In this document: positions 25,407 to 34,583 of the stretch, one piece after another
Layout: every line of letters begins with the position of its first letter
How positions within the stretch are numbered: position 1 is the first letter of the stretch
Assembly (NCBI RefSeq): GCF_003432485.1
Contig: NZ_QVNQ01000010.1
Location: 239,548 to 303,547 of the forward strand
DNA: 64,000 nt
Direction of reading: 5' to 3'
Source: Actinomadura spongiicola
GTDB taxonomy: Bacteria; Actinomycetota; Actinomycetes; Streptosporangiales; Streptosporangiaceae
Translations under genes and position numbers: made by a program
The notes under the pieces: generated by a model
What the model saw: only the letters and a program-made list of their open reading frames with translations
Told to the model about the DNA's origin: nothing
Databases searched by the model: none

Positions 25407-26507
25407 TCATTTCTGTGCGCTTCGGTCGGGGAGGGCGGTGAAGACGGGTTCGGTGTCGTCGTCGGCGGTCGCGACCAGCACTGGTCCGTCGTGGTCGGTG
25501 CGGACGCCGAGCCTGTAACGTCCGGCCGGGAGGTGGGACAAGTCGATGTGGAGCTGTGCGCCGTCCACTTCCAGCGGCAGTGCGTCGGTTACGGGGAGGC
25601 CGTCCCCACTGCCCTTCGTGACGTACAGGTCGGCTCCGTCGAGGAGCGCGTACTCCCCGATGCCGTACGGCAGTGCGACGAGCCGTTCCTCCAGCTTTCC
25701 GGCTCGGTGCCGGTGTAGTGGTATCCGCACGTTGGTGCGTTGTGTGGCTGGTTCTGTGTAGGTTCCTTCGGCCAGGAGGAGCGCGCCTTCCAGGACGGCG
25801 TCGGGCAGGACGAGCGGTGCCCGACCGGCCGCGTCGGCTAGGGCGCGGGCGAGGAGCGGGAACGCGGCGAACGCGCCGGTCAGGACGGTGTGGTCGGCGG
25901 ATCGCAGGTCCGGCACGAGCGGGGTCAGCGCGGCCAGGTATGCGGGGAGCGCGTCCAGCAGGCGGCCCACGGTGATGGTCGGGTCGCTCGCGGTCATCAG
26001 CGGCACGTCCCGGAACATCGGGTCCTGGACGGCCTGGTCGCACGCTTCCAGCAGGAAGTCCGGGTCGCCCGTGAGCGCTTCGCGGAGCGCGGCGCGCTGG
26101 GCGGGGTCGGTGGTGAGCCCGGCGACGAAGGAGCCGCCGTCGAGCCCGGCGGCGTCGCGGTGCGGGCCCACGGTGATCTCCGCGTCGCGGGCCTCCGCTC
26201 GGGCCATGCGGGCGGTGGTCCAGGTGACGTCGCAGATCGCGAGGGTCCCGGTCACACCGCGCCGGGTCGCCGCCGCGGCGCAGGCCGCGAACCGTCCCGT
26301 CCCGCGCACCCCGTACGGGGCGACCCGGTGCAGGGCTTCGAGTCTCGCGGCGCCGGGCCCGTGCGGCGCGGCGACGACGATGACCGGACGGTCGAACGGG
26401 CCGGGCGGGTCGGACGGTCGCTGGTAGACGCGTTCGTCGCCGTCGACCAGGGTCAGGGTCGCCTCGTCCAGGTCGAGGACGGCCGCCCGGCCCGCCCCGC
26501 GTGTCAT
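25407..26507 (-). CDS. Degenerate Hsp70/actin-fold protein
   Basis: 366 residues. It starts with an actin-fold phosphate-1-like strand (AVLDLDEATLTLV). A phosphate-2-like strand follows (LAICDVTWTTARMA), and an adenosine-loop-like stretch near residue 210 reads VLTGAFAAFPLLARAL, then PDAVLEGALLLAEG, which matches the Hsp70 pattern of GG-x-PxL and pDaaA-GAA. The phosphate loops lack the usual DxGxxxT glycines, so ATP binding may be weak or lost. The C-terminal 110 residues are beta-rich, as in a substrate-binding domain. It overlaps the GAP1-like gene by 4 bases. The assignment rests on motif order only. Confidence 0.5.
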   Translation of the reverse strand: MTRGAGRAAVLDLDEATLTLVDGDERVYQRPSDPPGPFDRPVIVVAAPHGPGAARLEALHRVAPYGVRGTGRFAACAAAATRRGVTGTLAICDVTWTTARMARAEARDAEITVGPHRDAAGLDGGSFVAGLTTDPAQRAALREALTGDPDFLLEACDQAVQDPMFRDVPLMTASDPTITVGRLLDALPAYLAALTPLVPDLRSADHTVLTGAFAAFPLLARALADAAGRAPLVLPDAVLEGALLLAEGTYTEPATQRTNVRIPLHRHRAGKLEERLVALPYGIGEYALLDGADLYVTKGSGDGLPVTDALPLEVDGAQLHIDLSHLPAGRYRLGVRTDHDGPVLVATADDDTEPVFTALPDRSAQK

Positions 26508-28984
26508 CCCTTCCTCCAGGGGGTTGCTCCCGACTTGGCGACGCGTCCGGCGAGCGTGCCCAGCCGGTCCAGTTCCTTGCGGATGGGACCGTCCAGGAGG
26601 AGTTTGCCCTTCTTCTCCGGGTCCCCGCTCAGGTACCGGATCATGTTCAGGCGGTAGCGGATCTCGTGGACCGCGTACCGGACGGTGTACCGGCGGATCT
26701 GAGCGGTCTCCTCCGGCGGACGCCTCAGCATCAGGAGCCTGCCGAGTCGCAGGGCCGAGTCCTCCGCCTCGTCCCGGTCGCGTCCCAGCCGGGTGAGGGT
26801 GTCGGTGACGGTGTCGAGCAGGGTCACGAACCGGTCAGGGGTGAAGCGCCACCCGGCTTCGAGGATCTCGTCGCGCACCCAGTCGAACGGATGGCCTTCG
26901 TGCAGCGCCCCCGCGCACAGTTCGCCGACGACATCCGGCGGCGCGTCGGGACGGACGTTACGGATGAGCAGCAATGACTCCACCTTCCGCAGTTCTTGGC
27001 GGGCGTCGAGGTACCGCCGCCGCCAGGTGGCGTACGCGTTGACGTGGACGAGCGTCGGCTCCACCGACCGGGCGAAGAGCAGGGCGCTGCCGACCTCCCG
27101 GTCGATGGCGAACCGCTCGACCAGCTTGACGATCGCCGTGGTGTGGCCCGCCGGTACCCACTCGTATCGGCTCACGAAGGCCGCGAGCGCCGCGACGAGG
27201 CGAGAGCGGTGCCGCTGACCTGCCGGGTCGGCGCAGACGGCGTGGAACGCGTCGAAGTAGTTGGGCGATCGGGTGCAGTCCGGGAAGTGGCGTGGACTGC
27301 CGCCCAGCCAGGTGAGGAGCCCGTCGATCGTGCCCTTCTCGGCGGACGTCGAGGCGTCCAGCAGGGCCAGTACGCCGGTCCAGGCGCGGGCGTGCGCGGG
27401 GTCGGCGTCCGTCATCAGCCAGCGGCCGAAGGCGCCGAGGGTGTCGCCGAACGCCTGAGGCGTCTTCGCGGCGGTTTGCAGGACGGCCGGGACGCAGCGC
27501 CGACCGTTCTGGACGAGTTCCGTGAACGAGTCGGGGATGCGGGGTGGACGCGTCCACAACCCGTTGAACGCGTCGAGCAGGACGGGCGGCGCGTCCGGCT
27601 CGACGGTCTGGAGCCAGGCTCTCCGTTCGGCGATCGGGCCCGGAGTCACCGCCAGGAGGAGTTCGGCCAGCACGGAGCCGTTCCGGGCGAGCGCCTCGGC
27701 CGTCCGTCCCGGGCCGGGCGGGCGGCGCTCGCACAGCAGCGCGGCGAGGGTCGCCTCCCCGCCCGGCAGCTCCCCGGGCGGGCGCGGGGCGGCGAGGAGA
27801 CCGGCGACGAAGCCGTCGGCGAAGCCGAGCCGGTCGGCGGTCTCGACATAGGCGCCGAGGTCGGGTTGCGGCCGTTCCCGCCACAGCCGGCGGCGGGCGT
27901 TGCGGAGCAGAGTGGTGTCCTCGCCGCCGCACTCATGCCACAGCTTCGCCACGAGCGGGAGGTCGCTCGGCTCCGCGACGTCGACCAGCGCGCCGAACAC
28001 CCGCGCCACCTTGTCGGGGTCGTCGAGCTCGCGGTGGCGTCCACCGGTGAAGAGCCGGACGAGGTCGTCGTGCTGCGCCGTGCCGTCGAGGACGGCCCGC
28101 CAGACGGTTCCCGGCCAGTCCAGGTCCGCCACGATCTCGACGGCCGCGCCCGGTCCGGCGTGGAACATCGAGGCGCGCTGGGCGGCGAGCGCCGCCACCA
28201 GCCTCGGCCCCGGCCAGCCCCGCGCCTCCACGAGTTCGTACAGCCAACTGTGGTACGCCGCCCCGGCGGACGACGCCGGTGGCGCGCCGGGGGCCTGCCA
28301 GTCCAGTTCGAACGAGCCGGGACGGCACACCTGCCCGAACACCATCCCGATCCGGAGGTCGGTGCCCTCGTGCCAGGTCGCGGCGGAGAAGCGGGTTCGC
28401 CAGCCCTGCGGGAGCAGCGCGGCGACGGCGTCCATGAACGCGAGTCTCTGCTCGACGGTCAGATGCTCGGCCCGCGTCACCGTCACCGGGCCTTCCAGCA
28501 GCAGCGCCGCCGCGCCGGCGACCCGGGCGAACCCCTGGTCGGCGATGGTGTCGGCCAGGTACCGGGGGTCGGTCCCGGTGAGTGAGGCGTGCAGCGCGGA
28601 GCCGTCCCGCGGGAGCGGCTCGTCCCGGACGGCGGCGAGCAGCTCACGGTAGGAGACGCCCAGGTCGCCGGCGTCCCGGTACGGCAGGTAGTAGAACGTG
28701 CAGGTGGTGATGGGACGGCCCATGGCGTCGCTCTGGTCCGTCCATTCCTGGACGGAGAGGCCGACGTGGTCGCGGTCGCCCGCGCGGGCGGCGGTGAACA
28801 CGATCCAGGGCAGTGCCCGGGGCCCGGTCCGCTCGACCGGCGGTTCGCCCAGCGACGAGAGTTCGTCGAACACGGCGGGCAACTGCCTGGCGGACAACCC
28901 ACGACCGCCGACGGTGATGCCGTAGTCGGCGTAACTGTCGCTCTTCTTGCCCCGCACCGCCCACGCCACGGGCACGGTCGTCAT
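26504..28984 (-). CDS. GTPase-associated (GAP1-type) large protein
   Basis: 826 residues from ATG 28984, which overlaps the GTPase stop. The N-terminus (VAWAVRGKKSDSYADYGITV, then LPWIVFTAARAGDRDHVGLS) resembles the N-terminal domain of proteins described as GTPase-associated protein 1 in bacterial NTPase-centred conflict systems. Residues 300-800 are a long helical repeat-like region without enzymatic motifs. In such systems this protein is thought to sense or transmit the state of the neighbouring GTPase. It has no signal peptide or membrane span. A second protein of similar length and layout lies at 48304-50868. Confidence 0.6.
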   Translation of the reverse strand: MTTVPVAWAVRGKKSDSYADYGITVGGRGLSARQLPAVFDELSSLGEPPVERTGPRALPWIVFTAARAGDRDHVGLSVQEWTDQSDAMGRPITTCTFYYLPYRDAGDLGVSYRELLAAVRDEPLPRDGSALHASLTGTDPRYLADTIADQGFARVAGAAALLLEGPVTVTRAEHLTVEQRLAFMDAVAALLPQGWRTRFSAATWHEGTDLRIGMVFGQVCRPGSFELDWQAPGAPPASSAGAAYHSWLYELVEARGWPGPRLVAALAAQRASMFHAGPGAAVEIVADLDWPGTVWRAVLDGTAQHDDLVRLFTGGRHRELDDPDKVARVFGALVDVAEPSDLPLVAKLWHECGGEDTTLLRNARRRLWRERPQPDLGAYVETADRLGFADGFVAGLLAAPRPPGELPGGEATLAALLCERRPPGPGRTAEALARNGSVLAELLLAVTPGPIAERRAWLQTVEPDAPPVLLDAFNGLWTRPPRIPDSFTELVQNGRRCVPAVLQTAAKTPQAFGDTLGAFGRWLMTDADPAHARAWTGVLALLDASTSAEKGTIDGLLTWLGGSPRHFPDCTRSPNYFDAFHAVCADPAGQRHRSRLVAALAAFVSRYEWVPAGHTTAIVKLVERFAIDREVGSALLFARSVEPTLVHVNAYATWRRRYLDARQELRKVESLLLIRNVRPDAPPDVVGELCAGALHEGHPFDWVRDEILEAGWRFTPDRFVTLLDTVTDTLTRLGRDRDEAEDSALRLGRLLMLRRPPEETAQIRRYTVRYAVHEIRYRLNMIRYLSGDPEKKGKLLLDGPIRKELDRLGTLAGRVAKSGATPWRKG

Positions 28985-30342
28985 CGCCCGTCGTCCTTGA
29001 ACTGCTGCTGGACCAGCCACATCAGGGGTTCCAGGACGTTCACCGGGTGGGCCGTGCCCAGGATCCATTGGCCGACCTTCCCGTCGAACTCCTGGTAGGA
29101 GACGTTCTCCGGTGCGGTCGGCAGGAACCTGCGCGTCCGCGGATCGACACGGAACCCCACCGCCGACGTCAGGAAGAACCTGGTGCGCTGCGGGCTGAAG
29201 TACTGCCTGATGACGTTCCTGAGCTGCCGCGTGCTGTTGGTGTCGCCCAACGCGGTGTCAGGCCGCTGCTCCTCGCAGAGGAGGTCGAAGTATTCGCGTG
29301 CCGTCGACGACGGCGCGTGCGGGAACTCGTACTCGCCGCGCGGCTCGACATAGAGCCCCTGCCGGTTCACGGCGTTGTAGACGTGCGGGTGGTCGAACTT
29401 GGTGACGCAGACCGCGAGGTAGTGCGGCAGGTGCGGATCGTTCCGCCGGAAACGGGCCCTCGCGGCGATCTCCACGATGATGTGCTGGAGGTAGTCGTAG
29501 GAGTCGTTCATGTTCGTCTCGCGGACGGGGTCGAGCAGCAGCACCAGGCCGGAACTGGCGGCCAGGTGCTCCGCCAGCCGTTCCAGGTCGGCGGTCGAGT
29601 AGGAGGCCGCGCTCTGCCGGGGCGGCCCGCCGGGCTCCGGCACGGCCTCGGGCGTGTGACCTCCGTAGATGCCGCCGGGCGCGTCCAGGACGTCGAGCGA
29701 CACCATCGCCGTCCGCGTCACCCGCCGCCGCCTCTTCCATTTGGTGGTGACCCGGACGTTCTTGCGCTGGACGCGCAGCCTGAACGACAGGTTCGGCGGC
29801 AGGCTCACGGTGGCGTTGGGGAAGACGCGCTGCCGGTGGAGCCGGTCGGACGCCTCGGTCAGGAACTTCCGCGACTGGGCGTCGGTGCCCCAGATCAGCC
29901 CGGCCTCCCGCTCTTCCAGCGCGACGCGGATCGCCCCGAGGAAGGTCGTCTTGCCGCTGCCGGGCGGGCCGATGATGCCGATGCGCCCGGCGACGGTGTC
30001 GTCGGCGTCGGCTTCTTCGGCGTCGGGCTCGGCGGCGCCGTCCGTCCCGTTCCGAGACGCCCCCGGATCGGTGGCCGTGCCCGTGCCACGGGACCGACCG
30101 CCGCCCGGCGACGCGCCGCCCCCGTCCGGTCTCCCCGGACCGGGGGCGCCAGGGCGCGGAGGACCAGGGCGCGGAGGACCAGGGCGCGGAGCACCAGAGC
30201 CGGGAGCACCAGGGCCCGGGGCGCCGACACCGGGGGCGGTGTCGACCGGCGGCTGAGCGTACCTGCTGCCGGGTGTCTGGACGGGCTCGTCGTCGTCGGC
30301 GTCGTCATCGGGGAAGTTCTGGTACTGCGGAGGAACGGACAT
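28981..30342 (-). CDS. P-loop GTPase with long Pro/Gly-rich N-terminal tail
   Basis: 453 residues from ATG 30342 (GAGGTGG upstream). Residues 1-120 are low-complexity: acidic, then a Pro-Gly-Ala-Arg repeat, then acidic again. The GTPase core starts near 125 with Walker A GPPGSGKT. A switch/G3-like LDVLDAPGG follows near 245, and the base-specificity motif reads VTKFD (TKxD type) near 335. The domain resembles GTPases paired with GAP1-type proteins. The next gene is exactly such a protein and overlaps by 4 bases. It probably acts as the switch of the system. Confidence 0.75.
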   Translation of the reverse strand: MSVPPQYQNFPDDDADDDEPVQTPGSRYAQPPVDTAPGVGAPGPGAPGSGAPRPGPPRPGPPRPGAPGPGRPDGGGASPGGGRSRGTGTATDPGASRNGTDGAAEPDAEEADADDTVAGRIGIIGPPGSGKTTFLGAIRVALEEREAGLIWGTDAQSRKFLTEASDRLHRQRVFPNATVSLPPNLSFRLRVQRKNVRVTTKWKRRRRVTRTAMVSLDVLDAPGGIYGGHTPEAVPEPGGPPRQSAASYSTADLERLAEHLAASSGLVLLLDPVRETNMNDSYDYLQHIIVEIAARARFRRNDPHLPHYLAVCVTKFDHPHVYNAVNRQGLYVEPRGEYEFPHAPSSTAREYFDLLCEEQRPDTALGDTNSTRQLRNVIRQYFSPQRTRFFLTSAVGFRVDPRTRRFLPTAPENVSYQEFDGKVGQWILGTAHPVNVLEPLMWLVQQQFKDDGR

Positions 30343-30355
30343 GGCACACCACCTC

Positions 30356-32080
30356 TCAGAGCGGATGAGCGAGCGGAACGGAGAACCGGACGGGCGCCGA
30401 AGGCAGCAGTCCGAGCGCGGCGGCGAGGGCACGCGGCTCGGTGCCGTCGAGGCCGAGCAGGGCGTGCTCGCCGAGCGCCCGCCAGACCGAGGCGGGCGTC
30501 TCGGGCACCTCGTCGACGACGGCGACCCGGCGGCCGGTGTGCGTGCGGGCGAGGGCCTTCGACCAGTCATGCCTGGACGGGCACACGTCGACGGGACGGC
30601 GCCCGCTCCGGTCGGCGACCAGCGGATGCGGAGGGCGGCCCGCGACCGTCAACAGGACGCGCGGCGCACGCGGCGGGGGAACCGTCGAGGCGAGGGCGGT
30701 GAGCGCGTCCTCCAGCGGGGCGGCGCCCGCGGTGAACGGCTCGACGGGTTCCGGTAGCCGTTTCAGGGACGAGCGGGTCGCGGCGGGCCGCTCCAACGCT
30801 CCACCGCCGTGCACCACGTCGATGATCGTCCGGCCGCGGAACGAGTGGTCGGAGTAGCCCAGGACGGCGGCGTCGACCCGCTCCGCCACCTCGGACGCGA
30901 GAAGGTCGAGCAGCCCGTCCAGCAGTTCCCTGCGCCGCCGCACCGCCCTGGCCGGGCCGTTCAGCTCCAGCAGGCAGAACAGTTCCATCCGGCGCGGGGG
31001 CGCCACGAACCGCTTCGGTAGGCCTTCGAGGATGCCGGACAGATTCTGCGGGTCGGGGTCCAACCCGGACGGGACCGTCAACCTGACCCGTTCCGGGCCA
31101 TCGAGCACCGCCCGGACCTGAACGGGCCCGGTCCTTGGCGTCGCCCGCCACGCGGCGACCAGCCGGGGCGGCTGTTCGACCGTGCAGACCGCGAGCGTCG
31201 TCGCCGGGCTCATCCCCGGCGCCCGGTACACCGTGACCTCCGCCATCGCGCCGCCGCGTGCTCCGGCGTCGAACAGCGGGTGCAGCGCGGCGGTCACCCG
31301 GCTCCCCTTCGGCTCCAGCCGGGCGACGAGGAGCCCGTAGCCGGTGCGGATCGGGCGGGTCGCCGCGACCTCCGTGAGCAGCGCCGCCAACTCGCCCGGC
31401 TCCACGGCCGTCGCCGTGGCGAGGTGGCGCGGGGCGAGCAGACGGGTGGCGAGTTCGGGCAGCGGCCAGCCGGGCACCCGGCAGATCGCGATCCGGTCGG
31501 GCGGCAGGGTTCGGGCCCATGCGGTGACGGCGGCCACCAAAGCGAGTTCGAGGGCGGGCCGGTCCAGTTCGCGTTCGCCGCCCGCGAGCTGGAACGCGCG
31601 CACCGCAGGGTCGGCGGAGAGCATCGGCAGCATCTCGTTCCAGCTCCGCGTCCGGGGCGGTCCGTCGGTGCGGGCCAGGTCGTCCACGAGCGTCGCGGTC
31701 AGGCCCTCGGCGGAGACCTCGACGACCGCCAGCCTCGCGCCGCCCGCGAGGTCGGCGACCGCCCGCGCCAGCACCGGTCGCGCGGGCCGGACCGGGACGG
31801 AGACCGCCCGGCGCGCCTCGGCCCACGCCGCGTCGTCGGGCACGCCGCGCAGCAGCGGCGCGGTGTCGCGCCAGTCGTCCCCGAGCCGGGCCGCGACCCG
31901 CAGGTCGGCTTCCAGGCGGGCCGCGTCGAGCCGCGCCTGGAAGCCCGACTCGTCGCCGCGGCCCAGCCGCCACGGCGTGTGCAGCGTCCAGCCGCAGTCA
32001 CGGCACCGCGCGTCGGCTCCCGCGGGCCAGCCGCAGACCGGGCAGCGGTCCGCTTCTCGCGGGTCCCGGGGCTCAGACAT
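30356..32080 (-). CDS. Zinc-ribbon protein with possible VWA-like C-terminal domain
   Basis: 574 residues. The N-terminus holds a zinc ribbon (CPVCGW, then CRDCGW) at 13-32. The middle (110-330) shows beta-alpha alternation with no motif I know. The region after about 335 (MELFCLLELNGPARAV, later VDAAVLGYSDHSF and RVLLTVAGRPPHPL) follows the strand order of a VWA/Rossmann fold but lacks a clear DxSxS metal site. It overlaps the AAA+ gene by 8 bases and sits before the GTPase gene. It is probably an adaptor linking ATPase and GTPase modules; this is inference. Confidence 0.6.
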   Translation of the reverse strand: MSEPRDPREADRCPVCGWPAGADARCRDCGWTLHTPWRLGRGDESGFQARLDAARLEADLRVAARLGDDWRDTAPLLRGVPDDAAWAEARRAVSVPVRPARPVLARAVADLAGGARLAVVEVSAEGLTATLVDDLARTDGPPRTRSWNEMLPMLSADPAVRAFQLAGGERELDRPALELALVAAVTAWARTLPPDRIAICRVPGWPLPELATRLLAPRHLATATAVEPGELAALLTEVAATRPIRTGYGLLVARLEPKGSRVTAALHPLFDAGARGGAMAEVTVYRAPGMSPATTLAVCTVEQPPRLVAAWRATPRTGPVQVRAVLDGPERVRLTVPSGLDPDPQNLSGILEGLPKRFVAPPRRMELFCLLELNGPARAVRRRRELLDGLLDLLASEVAERVDAAVLGYSDHSFRGRTIIDVVHGGGALERPAATRSSLKRLPEPVEPFTAGAAPLEDALTALASTVPPPRAPRVLLTVAGRPPHPLVADRSGRRPVDVCPSRHDWSKALARTHTGRRVAVVDEVPETPASVWRALGEHALLGLDGTEPRALAAALGLLPSAPVRFSVPLAHPL

Positions 32081-34583
32081 CGGGGACGTCCTCGGGCAGA
32101 ATCACGTTGGGGTCGAGGGCCGGGTCGGCGACGACGCGTTCGGCGAGGTTGGCCTCGATCCCGTCGAGCAGGCTCCGCGCTGCCCGGCCGTTGCCGAAGT
32201 CGGACGCCCTCATCACCGCGCCGAACCAGACGCGGAGCCGGTCGACGACGCCGGGCCCGAGCGTGTAGCCGCGCGACCCGGCCAGCCCGGTGAAGATCTC
32301 CGTCAGCTCGTCCAGCTCGTACGGCGGGAACTCGATGTGCAGCGTCGTCCGGGACGCCAGCCCCTGGTTCAGGGCCATCATCCGTTCCATGTCCGCCGTG
32401 TAGCCGGCGAGGATGACGACGAAGCGGCCACGCCGGTTCTCCATCGCCGGGACGAGCGTGTCGATGACCTCGCGGCCGAAGTCGTTCTCCCCGCCCTGGG
32501 CCAGGCTGTACGCCTCGTCGATGAACAGCACCCCGCCCTCCGCCTCGTCGATGCGCTCCCCGGTGCGGATCGCGGACTGGCCGATGTAGCCGCCGACGAG
32601 CTGCGGACGTCCCACCTCGACGACATGACCGCGGCCCAGCAGCCCGAGGCGGTGCAGGATCCGGCCGATCTCGCGGGCGACGGTGGTCTTGCCGGTGCCG
32701 GGCGGGCCGAGGAAGGCCATGTGCGGGGCGACGACATCGCCCCGCTCGCGCCTGCGGTTGAGTTCCAGGCGCAACACCATCTGCCGGACCGCGTCCTTGA
32801 CCTGCCGCAGCCCCGTCATCGCCTCCAGCGGGCCGAGGAGATCCGCCAGGGCGGGCGGCGCCTCGGTGTGCCGGAGATGCTCGGGCGGCAGGTCCTCCAC
32901 CGCGAGCGGCAGGTGCCGTTCGTCGCGAACGCGCCGGGCCCAGCGGGCGCCGGTGTCCTGGACGAGCGTGCGCATCGCGCGGGCGTTGTCGAACGTCGCG
33001 GACCTGTGCCGGTGCATCCGGGTGACGACCTGCTCCAACGCGGCCGTGAACGCCTCGCTCTCGACCAGCCCCTGCTCGGCGAACCCGGCCCGCGCGATCT
33101 CGACGAGGACCGGCGGCTCGTAGTCGGGGAACTCCAACCGGAACTGTCTGGGGAACCGGCCCGGCAGGCCCGGGTTGCCGCGCAGGAACTCCTCGATCTC
33201 CCGGGGGTAGCCGGCGATGATGACGACCAGGCGGTCCCGGTCGTTCTCCATGCGTTGCAGGAGGGTGGCGACGGCCTCCCTGCCGAACCCCCCGTCGGCC
33301 TGGTCGCTCAGCGTGTACGCCTCGTCGATGAACAGGACGCCGTCCAGGGCCCGGTCGACGACCCGGTTCGTCTTGATGGCCGTCTCCCCGACGTACTGCC
33401 CGACCAGGTCCGCGGAACCGACCTCGACGACGTGTCCGCTGCGCAGCAGCCCGAGCTCCAGCATGATCTCGCCGACCAGCCGCGCCACCGTCGTCTTGCC
33501 GGTGCCGGGGTTGCCGGTGAACGCCATGTGCAGGGCGGTGGCCTCCCGCCCGCGCGGCGGCTGCCAACGCAACGCCTCCAGGGCCTCCCGTACCTGGTCG
33601 AGCCCGCGCAGCCCGGCCAACCTGTCCCACACCGTGCCCTCGCCGAGGTCGGGGCCGGACAGGTGCCCGTCCGCGCGCAACCGTCCCGCGTCGAGCGGGG
33701 TCCCGGTCGCCGACAGGCTCGCCAGCAGGTTCCGCCAGGTGCTCAGCGGTCGGCGTTCGCGGGCCATCAGCCGCACCGTCCGGGTCAGCCCGCGCCAGTC
33801 GCCGATCGGCAGGTCGTCCAGCAGCCGGGCCCGGTGGACCAGCGCGGACAGCTCCGCCTCCTCCGGCGGGCCGATCAGCCCCGGGGAGCCGCGCCGCTTC
33901 TCCGCCCGGACGGCGGTGCCGAGCAGACCGGGCAGGTTCCGGCTCTGCCCGGCGAGCCGCTCGACGTCCGAGAGGTGCTCCTGGACGAACACCAGGACGC
34001 AGGCGTTGCCCTTGCCGTGCCTGCCGCCCAGCCACGCGTCGAGGGACACGGCGAGCTGCCGCAGCCCGCTGAGGTGGCGCTCCAGGACCTCCACGTTCTC
34101 CAGGACCACGGCGGTACGGACGGACTCGTCACCCATCAGGCCGGTGATCATGTCGAGGGCGGCCTCGTCGGTCATCGCGGACGGCGCGGGACCGGGTGCT
34201 CCAGAGTCGGACGGCACCGAAGCGGGCGGCGGCCCTTCGTCCGCGGCCGTCCCCGTGCCCACCTGGTGGTAGCCCATCGGGCCCCTGATCCGGCGGGACG
34301 CGCGGCGCCCGGCCGTCCTTGCACCCGAGGCGGTGCCGCGCACGAGCCGCGACGACGCGTCGCGGACGGTCAGCATCGTGTCGAGGTTGAAGAACACGAC
34401 CCGGGCGAAACCGGCGGCGGTCAGCGTCTCGTGCAGGGCCTGGGACAGGTCCATGAGACGCAGGGCCGGGTCGACGAAGACGTCCTGGACGCCGCCGCCG
34501 TACAGGACGTACGTGGGGTCGCTCGCCATCGCCGCCCGGTGCAGCGGACGCAGCCGGGTGGGCACGGGCGGCTCAGCCGACAC
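32073..34583 (-). CDS. Double CbxX/CfqX-type AAA+ ATPase
   Basis: 836 residues from GTG 34583. Two complete AAA+ modules of the CbbX/SpoVK type are visible. Module 1 has Walker A GNPGTGKT (near 357), Walker B VLFIDEAY and sensor/arginine finger GRFPRQFRLEF. Module 2 has GPPGTGKT (near 620), VLFIDEAY and the pore-loop-like GYIGQSA. The N-terminal 300 residues contain a further alpha/beta region (TYVLYGG; TAVVLENVEVL, then ACVLVFVQE) that looks like a decayed third AAA domain without P-loop. CbbX relatives remodel large complexes as hexamers. An ATG further upstream would overlap the preceding gene more, so the GTG is preferred. Confidence 0.82.
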   Translation of the reverse strand: MSAEPPVPTRLRPLHRAAMASDPTYVLYGGGVQDVFVDPALRLMDLSQALHETLTAAGFARVVFFNLDTMLTVRDASSRLVRGTASGARTAGRRASRRIRGPMGYHQVGTGTAADEGPPPASVPSDSGAPGPAPSAMTDEAALDMITGLMGDESVRTAVVLENVEVLERHLSGLRQLAVSLDAWLGGRHGKGNACVLVFVQEHLSDVERLAGQSRNLPGLLGTAVRAEKRRGSPGLIGPPEEAELSALVHRARLLDDLPIGDWRGLTRTVRLMARERRPLSTWRNLLASLSATGTPLDAGRLRADGHLSGPDLGEGTVWDRLAGLRGLDQVREALEALRWQPPRGREATALHMAFTGNPGTGKTTVARLVGEIMLELGLLRSGHVVEVGSADLVGQYVGETAIKTNRVVDRALDGVLFIDEAYTLSDQADGGFGREAVATLLQRMENDRDRLVVIIAGYPREIEEFLRGNPGLPGRFPRQFRLEFPDYEPPVLVEIARAGFAEQGLVESEAFTAALEQVVTRMHRHRSATFDNARAMRTLVQDTGARWARRVRDERHLPLAVEDLPPEHLRHTEAPPALADLLGPLEAMTGLRQVKDAVRQMVLRLELNRRRERGDVVAPHMAFLGPPGTGKTTVAREIGRILHRLGLLGRGHVVEVGRPQLVGGYIGQSAIRTGERIDEAEGGVLFIDEAYSLAQGGENDFGREVIDTLVPAMENRRGRFVVILAGYTADMERMMALNQGLASRTTLHIEFPPYELDELTEIFTGLAGSRGYTLGPGVVDRLRVWFGAVMRASDFGNGRAARSLLDGIEANLAERVVADPALDPNVILPEDVPDV

